A DNA stretch of 64,000 nt, taken from the NCBI GenBank assembly GCA_964397655.1, contig CAYNKA010000012.1:62001-126000 (forward strand). The letters are read 5' to 3'. Below are positions 58,045-64,000 of the stretch, in pieces. Position 1 is the stretch's first letter; each line of letters opens with the position of its first letter. The notes below the pieces were generated by a model that worked only from the letters and a program-made list of their open reading frames with translations, was not told the DNA's origin and did not search any database. The DNA is from CAYNKA01 sp964397655 (lineage in GTDB: Bacteria > Spirochaetota > Spirochaetia > DTKZ01). Made by a program: the position numbers and the translations under genes.

Positions 58045-59535
58045 TTATTGGACGCGGGACCAGCCTTGGACGGATATGTCCACGGTCGGGCGGTACTTGG
58101 AGAGGACCGCGAGGGGCTGATGCACGGGATGCTTCTTGAAGGCGTCGAGGAGCTTTCCGTCGACGGCCTTGTTCGCATCGACGTCCACGAAGGCTTGCTG
58201 GGTGAGGATGTAGTCGAATCTGGGGGCCCATTTCCTCGAACCGAGCTGGGCCGTCGTCGAGCAGTTGTCGACCATGTAGGAAACGCCGCGGAAGTGCATG
58301 TAGGGATTGAGTGAGTCCACGGCCTCGATGACCGACTCGTTGACGATCTCCGAGTAGGCGTGGCCCTTTTCGTTCAGGATGTCGATCTGGGCCATCATGG
58401 TGGCGATGTAGACGCCCGCGGTGAAAGCGTTGAGCGGGATCTTGTCCTCGACCCTTGCCGCTCGGACTTCCTTCCCGACCTGCCACATCCTGGTGTTGTC
58501 GATGATCCCGATCGGGATTTTCTTCATCCTTGCACCGGCCATGACGACGGAGCGGATCTCGTTGCCGCTCGCGACCTCGTCGTAGATCTCCCAGAGGATG
58601 TTGTAGGCGGGCCAGTAGGAGGCGGAGTAGGCCTTCTCGAAGGTTTCCTTGTCCTTGCCGCTCATGCCTTCGTAGACCGCCAGCATTCCCTTCTTCGAAA
58701 TGGTCTTGGAAATGGGGCCCGTGATGGACTCGACGGTCTCGGCGAAGGCCTGCTTTTCGCTCATGCCCTGATGGATGTAGCGGCGGTAGAGGCATTCCAC
58801 GATGCCGTGAACGGCCCCGAGGAGGATCCCTCGCTCGCCGTAGATGTCCGATTTGTATTCCATCTCGAGCGTTGTCATGAAGGAAAAGGGCGCGCCGATG
58901 GCGACGGACCAGCCGATCGCGTAGTCGGTGGCCTTGCCGTTGACGTCCTGCTCCACGGCGAAGCTCGTGTTGATGCCGGCGCCGTTGGTTTCCTTGCCCT
59001 GCTCGTAGAGCCTGCGGACCGAGGGGCCCATGCCCTTGGGACATACTCCGATGACGTTGATGTTGGACGGAAATTTCTCCCCGATGGACTTCAGGTAACC
59101 GAGGAGGAAGCCGTGGGAGAGCCCGAGCGTCGAGCCGGGCTTCATCGCCTTGAAGATGTCCTTGTGGAGTTCGGCCTGGGCCGCATCGGCGATGAGGAGG
59201 ATGCAGATGTCCGCCTCCTTCACGACATCGAGCATCTCTCCGAGCGTTCCGGAGGCTTCGGTGAAGCCCTTCTCCTCGGCTTTGGCCCAGGAGGAAGAAT
59301 TTTTCCTGAGGCCTATCTTGACCTTGATGCCGGTGCCGGCGAGCGAATCGCGCAGGTTCATGGCCTGTGCCGGCCCCTGGGAGCCCCAGCCGATGACGCC
59401 GATCGTTTTTACGCCGTCGAAAGCCTTGGGTAGGAGCGGGAAGAGGTCTCTTCCCCCTCGAACGATATATTCGGTAGAATCCGCGAGCCGGATCTCTTCC
59501 TTCTTGAAGACCTTGGTGGTGAAATTCAAGCTCAT
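58045..59535 (-). CDS. ilvC: Ketol-acid reductoisomerase, class II (long form)
   Basis: A 496-residue KARI. The nucleotide-binding motif is VIGWGSQGPAQAMNLRDS, followed by GLRKNSSSW; the metal-binding region has DIYGERGILLGAVHGIVE and a duplicated C-terminal knotted domain, which explains the length compared with about 330 residues in class I. It converts acetolactate to dihydroxyisovalerate in Val and Leu synthesis. The RBS is AAGGAG. It is divergent from an ilvY-like regulator, as in E. coli, and ends at a strong terminator. Confidence 0.95.
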   Translation of the reverse strand: MSLNFTTKVFKKEEIRLADSTEYIVRGGRDLFPLLPKAFDGVKTIGVIGWGSQGPAQAMNLRDSLAGTGIKVKIGLRKNSSSWAKAEEKGFTEASGTLGEMLDVVKEADICILLIADAAQAELHKDIFKAMKPGSTLGLSHGFLLGYLKSIGEKFPSNINVIGVCPKGMGPSVRRLYEQGKETNGAGINTSFAVEQDVNGKATDYAIGWSVAIGAPFSFMTTLEMEYKSDIYGERGILLGAVHGIVECLYRRYIHQGMSEKQAFAETVESITGPISKTISKKGMLAVYEGMSGKDKETFEKAYSASYWPAYNILWEIYDEVASGNEIRSVVMAGARMKKIPIGIIDNTRMWQVGKEVRAARVEDKIPLNAFTAGVYIATMMAQIDILNEKGHAYSEIVNESVIEAVDSLNPYMHFRGVSYMVDNCSTTAQLGSRKWAPRFDYILTQQAFVDVDANKAVDGKLLDAFKKHPVHQPLAVLSKYRPTVDISVQGWSRVQ

Positions 59536-59606
59536 AACAACTCCTTACGTGTGAAATCGTCACCGATGTAGCAGGGTACGGGACCGCTCTATATGCAAGT
59601 GGCACG

Positions 59607-59675
59607 GCAACAATAGCATAATTTTTTTATTGCGTAAAATGAATTGTTTGCTATATAATGATGCAAAAGCAACAA
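59607..59675. promoter_or_regulatory. ilvC-ilvY intergenic operator region
   Basis: Two AT-rich inverted repeats lie here: GCAACAA...TTATTGC (59607-59633) and TTGTTTGC...GCAAAAGCAACAA (59644-59675). They bracket a TATAAT (59654-59659) with a TTGCGT -35 facing ilvY. TTGC/GCAA half-sites are the type bound by IlvY-like LysR regulators. Confidence 0.55.
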
Positions 59676-59682
59676 CATAATC

Positions 59683-60591
59683 ATGGATTTATACGCATTG
59701 AAATGTTTCGTCAACCTTGCTGAGACCCTCCATTTCGGTAAAGCCGGAGAAATGAGCCATTTGAGCCCCTCCGCATTGTCGCGGGCCATCAAACGGATCG
59801 AGGAAGAGGTGGGAAAAACCCTGTTTATCCGCGACAACAGATCGGTTTCGCTCACTCGGGCAGGAGAACTCTTCCATTTATACGCTCGGGAGGCCCTCCT
59901 TTCCTATCGCAGCTTCCAGGAAACCCTGGAAGCCGAAACGGAAGTCATGAGGGGCGAGATCGTCGTCGCGGCTTCGCTTTCGTCGGGATGCGGAATTCTT
60001 CGCGAACTCCTCGCGCCCTTCCGCCAGGCCTACCCGAAAGTGAGCGTTTCCGTCCTGCTCGAGGACGAACAGAAGGCCTTCTCGCTCGTGAACGAGGGAG
60101 GCGCCGACGCGGCGGTCATGCTCGCCCTGCCGGATTACGTGCCCAAAGGCGTGCTCATCGCCGACATCGGCGAGACGCCGCTCGTTTTCATAGCTCCCGC
60201 CATGGCCTGTCAGACGAACGAGCTCGCTGCCCAGGAGCCCAGGAATTGGGCGGAGCTTCCTCTGGTCCTTACCGAATCGGACCTCTCGCGACGAAGGTTG
60301 GACGCGTGGCTGAAAAGCCGCGACATCAAGCCGAAGATCGCGGCGCAGGTCTCCAGTTACGAGGACGTGACCGCGCTCGTGAGCCTCGGCTGCGGAATCG
60401 GCGTCGTTCCGAAGATCCTCCTGGACCGCCAGGGCTTTCCCGGACTTCGCGAGCTCGATTCGGCCCCCAAGCTGGTCGGCTTCAATTACGGCCTCGCCGC
60501 CCTGAAACGGAGACTCCAGCATCCCGTGGTCCGCGTGTTCTGGGAAACCGCGACCATGGACCGATCCCGGCTCGTGCATTCGGCCCTGTGA
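59683..60591 (+). CDS. ilvY: LysR-family regulator, IlvY-like
   Basis: A 302-residue LysR regulator. The N-terminal helix-turn-helix (LYALKCFVNLAETLHFGKAG..SHLSPSALSRAIKRIEEEVG) and FIRDNRSVSLTRAGE closely follow E. coli IlvY, and the effector domain ends with ALGCGVALLP-like VSLGCGIGVVPKILL. IlvY activates ilvC in response to acetolactate. Its divergence from ilvC supports this role. The mRNA leader is about 15-20 nt without a Shine-Dalgarno. Confidence 0.88.
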   Translation: MDLYALKCFVNLAETLHFGKAGEMSHLSPSALSRAIKRIEEEVGKTLFIRDNRSVSLTRAGELFHLYAREALLSYRSFQETLEAETEVMRGEIVVAASLSSGCGILRELLAPFRQAYPKVSVSVLLEDEQKAFSLVNEGGADAAVMLALPDYVPKGVLIADIGETPLVFIAPAMACQTNELAAQEPRNWAELPLVLTESDLSRRRLDAWLKSRDIKPKIAAQVSSYEDVTALVSLGCGIGVVPKILLDRQGFPGLRELDSAPKLVGFNYGLAALKRRLQHPVVRVFWETATMDRSRLVHSAL

Positions 60592-60608
60592 GACGGGGGC
60601 CGCTTTCC

Positions 60609-61259
60609 ATGCCGCGGATCTCCGGCCTTTTCGACCTGTCCCGCCCCCTTTTAGCGGCCTTGTTTCCGAATGAGGATCTTCCCGAGAATTTCGCCGAAGG
60701 ACTTCCCGAGATCGTCGCCTCCCTGGGGCTCGGACTGGCCGACGAGTACGAGGAAATCGCCGAGGACGTCTGGGTCGGGAACGGCACGGTGATAGCCTCC
60801 TCGGCGCGCATTTCGGGGCCCGCCATAATCGGGCGGGGAGTGGAGATCATGCAGTCCGCCGCCATCCGCGAGGGAGTCGTCGTGGGCGACGGCTCGGTGA
60901 TAGGGAACGCGACGGAAATCTCCCGCGCCGTGCTCTCCGAAGGCGTCGTGCTCACGAGAAAGAACTCCGTGCGCCGGGGAATCATCGGCAAGGGCGTGGC
61001 GGTGGGAGCCGGCGCGGTGCTCGGAGCCGGGTTTCGGATCGGGGCGCGAAGCCCCGGCCGCGAGGACGGTTTGGTCCTCGTGGGAGACGGATGCTCGATC
61101 GGCGAGAACGCGGTCCTCGCGGCGGGAACATCGCTCGGCAGGAGCTGCGTCGTGGAGCCGCTCGCCCTCGTCCGCGGCGAGATTCCGCCGGGATGCAGAG
61201 TGCTGTGCGACGGCAGGACGTTCTTCACGGAAAGAAAAGCAGGGTCGAGAGAAGGATGA
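60609..61259 (+). CDS. Left-handed beta-helix (hexapeptide repeat) protein
   Basis: A 216-residue protein of the LbetaH class. A short N-terminal helical region (SGLFDLSRPLLAALFP) precedes many hexapeptide repeats (VWVGNGTVIASSARISGPAIIGRGVEI), like the C-terminal half of GlmU-type or WcaJ-type acyltransferases. No nucleotidyltransferase domain is present. It could be an acyltransferase or carbonic-anhydrase-like protein; the substrate is unknown. It starts 17 bases after ilvY with a weak RBS and overlaps the 3' end of ecfT by 35 bases on the opposite strand. Confidence 0.75.
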   Translation: MPRISGLFDLSRPLLAALFPNEDLPENFAEGLPEIVASLGLGLADEYEEIAEDVWVGNGTVIASSARISGPAIIGRGVEIMQSAAIREGVVVGDGSVIGNATEISRAVLSEGVVLTRKNSVRRGIIGKGVAVGAGAVLGAGFRIGARSPGREDGLVLVGDGCSIGENAVLAAGTSLGRSCVVEPLALVRGEIPPGCRVLCDGRTFFTERKAGSREG

Positions 61260-61983
61260 GGGATGCCGCGAGCGCGAGAGCGTCGGCACGGGACGGGCGG
61301 AAGGGCTTTCTGCTCCTCTCGTAGGAGAAGCCCCGCGTTTCCAGGGCCTCGGCCGTGGCGGCGCCTTCCCTGAGCGCCTTGCGGAAGAAGGCTCTCCCGA
61401 ACATGAGCAGCCCCTCGACCGGTCTCCTACGGAACGGAAATCCCCGGAGCCTCATGGCGTCGAGAGTTTCCCCGGCGTCGTCCAGGAGCCGGGGCACGAG
61501 CCCCGCCGTGACGCCGATGAAGAGAGCGAGGGATTCGCCGGCGTTCCCCGGAAGAGGACGCAGGAACCACGCGACGGCTCGCTGAAGGTCCGACATCGAG
61601 GTCGAGGCCGCGTAGACGTGGCCGAGGAGCACGAGGACGAGTATCCTCGCAGCCTCCTCCGCTCCCGCCCCGAGGCCGCCGAGCGTGGCGGTGAGGCCGA
61701 GAAAGGAGAAGAGCGGCTCTCCCGGCGTGCCGAAGAGGCGGGCGAGGAAGAGCATGACGGGCACGGGCCAGAGGAGATACGCCCCGCCGGCTGCGGCTCG
61801 GAGGGAGACCCTTCCCAGGGGGAAGAGGAGGAGCGCAGCAACGCCGAAGGCCGCGAGTCCGGCCCCTTCCAGGAGGAAGACGACCGCGCCCGAAAAGGCG
61901 AGCACCGCGGTCTTTACGCGGGGATCCAGGTTGAAGAGGAAGGACGGCCGGGGGTCGTGGCGGAAGAGGGTCAGTTCAGCCAC
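61225..61983 (-). CDS. ecfT: Energy-coupling factor transmembrane protein
   Basis: A 252-residue membrane protein of the EcfT/BioN/CbiQ family. It begins with FLFNLDPRVK, has five hydrophobic helices, and carries two Arg-Gly coupling motifs (AMRLRGFPF and ALETRGFSY) that contact the ATPase. It connects the ATPase to the biotin-binding S component. It overlaps ecfA by 13 bases. Confidence 0.88.
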   Translation of the reverse strand: MAELTLFRHDPRPSFLFNLDPRVKTAVLAFSGAVVFLLEGAGLAAFGVAALLLFPLGRVSLRAAAGGAYLLWPVPVMLFLARLFGTPGEPLFSFLGLTATLGGLGAGAEEAARILVLVLLGHVYAASTSMSDLQRAVAWFLRPLPGNAGESLALFIGVTAGLVPRLLDDAGETLDAMRLRGFPFRRRPVEGLLMFGRAFFRKALREGAATAEALETRGFSYERSRKPFRPSRADALALAASLILLSTLLFFP

Positions 61984-62732
61984 GTGTATTCCCCGAAGGA
62001 ACGTTCCGTGAAGTCGAGGGGATGGAGCCCATAGGCTCCGGCCTTCGCGGCCGCGGTTTCCGCGGGACCGTCCTCCGCCACCTTCCCGCCGTCCATGATG
62101 ACGAGCCGGTCCGCGTGCGCCAGGGCCTTTTCCAGCTCGTGGGTGATGAGGACGATGCCGGTGCCCCGCCGGTGGAGATCCACGACGAGCCGGAGCACTC
62201 CGCGGACGCCCGGGTAGTCGAGGTTAGCGAAGGGCTCGTCCAGCACGAGGATGTCCGGATCCATGGCGAGGACCCCGCCCACAGCGAGCCGCCTCTTCTC
62301 GCCTCCGGAGAGGCGCGAAGGCGGCACATGGATCTTCCCGCCCAGGTCGAGGCGTTCGAGGGTCCTTCCGACCGCGGACACGATCTCATCTTCCGGGAGC
62401 CGGGCGTTCTCCGGGCCGAAACGGAGCTCGTCCTCCACGGATTGGGCGACGAGCTGATGGTCCGTGTCCTGGAAGACGAAGCCGATCCTCTTCCTGAGCT
62501 CCGCGAGTCGTTTCCCGGCCGGCTCGCCGCGGAAGAGAACCTCTCCCGAGGTCGGCCGGACGAGGCCGAGGAGGTGCCGGACGAGCAGGGTCTTTCCCGA
62601 TCCGTTCTTCCCCGCGATGATGACGAACTCCCCCCGCCTGAAACCGAGCGAAACGTCCTCGAGCCCGCGGAAACCTCCGGGGAACTCGTGGGTGAGGGCG
62701 CGGGCCTCGATGAGCGGCTCGGCCGGGCTCAT
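61971..62732 (-). CDS. ecfA: Energy-coupling factor ATP-binding protein
   Basis: A 253-residue ABC ATPase. Walker A is IIAGKNGSGKTLLVR, the Q-loop FVFQDTDHQLVAQSVEDEL (typical of ECF ATPases), the signature RLSGGEKRRLAVGG, Walker B ILVLDEPFANLD, and the switch His in LITHELEKAL. With EcfT and BioY it forms a biotin importer like BioMNY. It overlaps bioY by four bases. Confidence 0.92.
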   Translation of the reverse strand: MSPAEPLIEARALTHEFPGGFRGLEDVSLGFRRGEFVIIAGKNGSGKTLLVRHLLGLVRPTSGEVLFRGEPAGKRLAELRKRIGFVFQDTDHQLVAQSVEDELRFGPENARLPEDEIVSAVGRTLERLDLGGKIHVPPSRLSGGEKRRLAVGGVLAMDPDILVLDEPFANLDYPGVRGVLRLVVDLHRRGTGIVLITHELEKALAHADRLVIMDGGKVAEDGPAETAAAKAGAYGLHPLDFTERSFGEYTWLN

Positions 62733-63322
62733 GCCTCGTCCCCCGCGCCCTCTTCCTTCACGATGCCGCGGACCTGCGCGCCGAGCACCGCTGCCGCGGC
62801 GGCCTTGAAGACGTCGCCCGCGATGAAGGGGAGGAGTCCGGCTGCCATTGCCTTGCCCCAGGGCAGGCCGAGCCTGAGCTTCAGCCAGGGGACTCCGACC
62901 GCGTAGACGACGACGACTCCCGCGAGGGCCGCCGCGAAGTCCCTCGCGAACCGCCGCAATTTCGCGTCTCTGCCGGAGCCTTCACCGACCTGCGGATTAC
63001 GGGAGGCGAGGAACCCGGCCGCGAGGGCCGCGAAGGGATAGGCGACGAGGTACCCGGCCGTGGGTCCGGCGAAGACCGCGACGCCCCCCTTTCCTCCTGC
63101 GAAGACCGGAAGCCCGAAGGCGCCGAGGAGGATGTAGAGCCCTGCGCTCGCGGCCCCCCGAAGTCCGCCCAGGACGATGCCCGCGAGGAAAACGAAGAAA
63201 TTCTGGAGCACGATGGGGACCGGGCTCCAAGGCAGGGGAACGGCGATGTAGGCCCCCACGACGGTCATGGCCGCGAACACGGGAACCAGCATGGATCTCT
63301 TCAGGTCGGGTGTCTTGTGCAT
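62729..63322 (-). CDS. bioY: Biotin transporter BioY (ECF S component)
   Basis: A 197-residue membrane protein. It has the BioY features: AVPLPWSPVPIVLQNFFVFLAG, GGLRGAASAGLYILLGAFGLPVFAGGKGG and GPTAGYLVAYPFAAL. It binds biotin in the membrane. The RBS is GGAAGG. It lies 15 bases downstream of birA, so biotin uptake and biotin ligation are encoded by one operon. Confidence 0.93.
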   Translation of the reverse strand: MHKTPDLKRSMLVPVFAAMTVVGAYIAVPLPWSPVPIVLQNFFVFLAGIVLGGLRGAASAGLYILLGAFGLPVFAGGKGGVAVFAGPTAGYLVAYPFAALAAGFLASRNPQVGEGSGRDAKLRRFARDFAAALAGVVVVYAVGVPWLKLRLGLPWGKAMAAGLLPFIAGDVFKAAAAAVLGAQVRGIVKEEGAGDEA

Positions 63323-63337
63323 GATTTTTCCTTCCTT

Positions 63338-64000
63338 TCACGACGGAACGCAATGGAGACAGTCGGCGTACGAGAAGCCTCGGACCTCGCCGTTTTCTCC
63401 GCGGACCAACAGCGAACCTCCGGCGTCCGCGCCGGCCGCCGTCCCCGCGAAGGTTTCGCCCCAGGCAGTCCTCATCAGGACCCTTTTCCCGATGGTGGCG
63501 GAACGGGCCTTCCACCGCGGGACCGCGTCCCCGAGGGCCGGATCGCGGACCGACTCCGCGAAGGCCCTGAGAAATCGATCGAGGACCCTTCGCCTCTCGA
63601 CCTTCGTCCCGCGGATCCCGGCGACCGAAGCCGCGCTCCCGCCCGGCCCGGGATTGTTGAGGTTCAGTCCCACGCCGACCGCGATGCGTCTCGAGACGTC
63701 GCCCGCGAGCTCTGCGTCGAGCAGGACCCCGCCGAGTTTCGCCTCGCCCGCCACGACGTCGTTGGGCCATTTCGCCCGGGCGGGCACGCCGTAGAGCTCC
63801 TCGAGGACCTCGGCCGCTATGGCCGCTGCAAGAAGCGGGAAGCGTTGGACGATGCCCGCGGGCGTCGATAGTTCCATGGCCATCGTGAAGTAGAGCCCGC
63901 CTTCTTCGGATTCCCAGGGCCTTCCCATGCGGCCTCGCCCGGAAATCTGACTCCCCGCCACCACGACGGTCCCCGCCGAACCCTCCCTCGGGCTGCGGCG
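63338..64000 (-). CDS. birA: Biotin-protein ligase BirA (5' end outside the window)
   Basis: The C-terminal 221 residues of a biotin ligase. The catalytic GSQISGRGRMGRPW (biotinyl-AMP loop), KWPNDV (catalytic Lys), LGGVLLDAE and VGVGLNLNN are present. The frame is open to the right edge of the window, so the start, and any N-terminal DNA-binding domain, lies outside. BirA attaches biotin to lysine in MKM motifs, such as the two in OadA. It is the first visible gene of a birA-bioY-ecfA-ecfT operon. Confidence 0.93.
   Translation of the reverse strand, partial: RRSPREGSAGTVVVAGSQISGRGRMGRPWESEEGGLYFTMAMELSTPAGIVQRFPLLAAAIAAEVLEELYGVPARAKWPNDVVAGEAKLGGVLLDAELAGDVSRRIAVGVGLNLNNPGPGGSAASVAGIRGTKVERRRVLDRFLRAFAESVRDPALGDAVPRWKARSATIGKRVLMRTAWGETFAGTAAGADAGGSLLVRGENGEVRGFSYADCLHCVPS

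Noticed and set aside
56954..59605. An 883-codon minus-strand frame fused to the SGNH hydrolase
   Set aside because: The upstream part is a wrong-frame reading of ilvC, and the ilvC terminator at 57991-58020 and the ATG at 57946 separate them.

Overview
This 64 kb window is a gene-dense, GC-rich bacterial chromosome segment (roughly 60-65% G+C by eye). It most likely comes from a spirochaete related to the free-living or gut-associated Spirochaetales/Treponema-like lineages. The best indicators are a 1060-residue tetratricopeptide protein with an acidic N-terminus that resembles the periplasmic flagellar collar protein FlcA, an FlgM-type anti-sigma factor, a methyl-accepting chemotaxis protein, a Na+-pumping decarboxylase operon (oadG-oadA-oadB) next to GTP-dependent PEP carboxykinase, and several lipoproteins. 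I saw no rRNA or tRNA genes, CRISPR arrays, insertion sequences or prophage.

Layout. Positions 0-5.7 kb hold three tandem paralogues of an NHL-propeller lipoprotein; the two downstream copies are interrupted only by nonsense codons. From 5.8 to 15.1 kb are a Lon-like AAA protease, a GHKL-HDOD fusion, a glutaredoxin/OsmC pair, a SpoU methyltransferase, a degenerate iron-ADH-family protein, flgM, rsmI and two Cys-cluster proteins. From 15.2 to 23 kb are a small lipoprotein with a possible leader peptide, a solitary solute-binding protein, pckG and the oad operon. From 23 to 31.4 kb are a chemoreceptor, fabD-fabG-fabF, and an overlapping binding-lipoprotein/sensor-kinase pair. From 31.4 to 49.3 kb are housekeeping and metabolic genes (PP2C, an anion permease, trpB2, psd-pssA, a MobA-like transferase, gltA, flcA, ilvE, yqgE, aroDE, manC) and a small membrane protein. 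From 49.4 to 57.9 kb is a carbohydrate-type locus: an ABC importer with three xylose-isomerase-like TIM-barrel proteins, an SGNH hydrolase and a LacI-type operator. From 58 to 64 kb are ilvC with a divergent ilvY-like regulator, then a biotin uptake and ligation operon (birA-bioY-ecfA-ecfT).

How it fits together. Biotin uptake (BioY/ECF) and BirA would supply the cofactor for OadA, which carries two tandem biotinyl domains. PEP carboxykinase, citrate synthase and oxaloacetate decarboxylase all act around oxaloacetate. ilvC, ilvE and ilvY belong to branched-chain amino acid synthesis. psd and pssA make phosphatidylethanolamine.

The most general observation concerns transcription. At least fourteen genes have a sigma70-like -35/-10 pair whose -10 hexamer ends only 5-10 nt before the ATG, usually without a Shine-Dalgarno sequence, whereas other genes have strong AGGAGG-type sites. 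This suggests leaderless or near-leaderless mRNAs are common in this organism. A second notable feature is a 56-bp element, 45/56 identical in two copies, placed between the stop codon and the intrinsic terminator of both pckG and ilvE.
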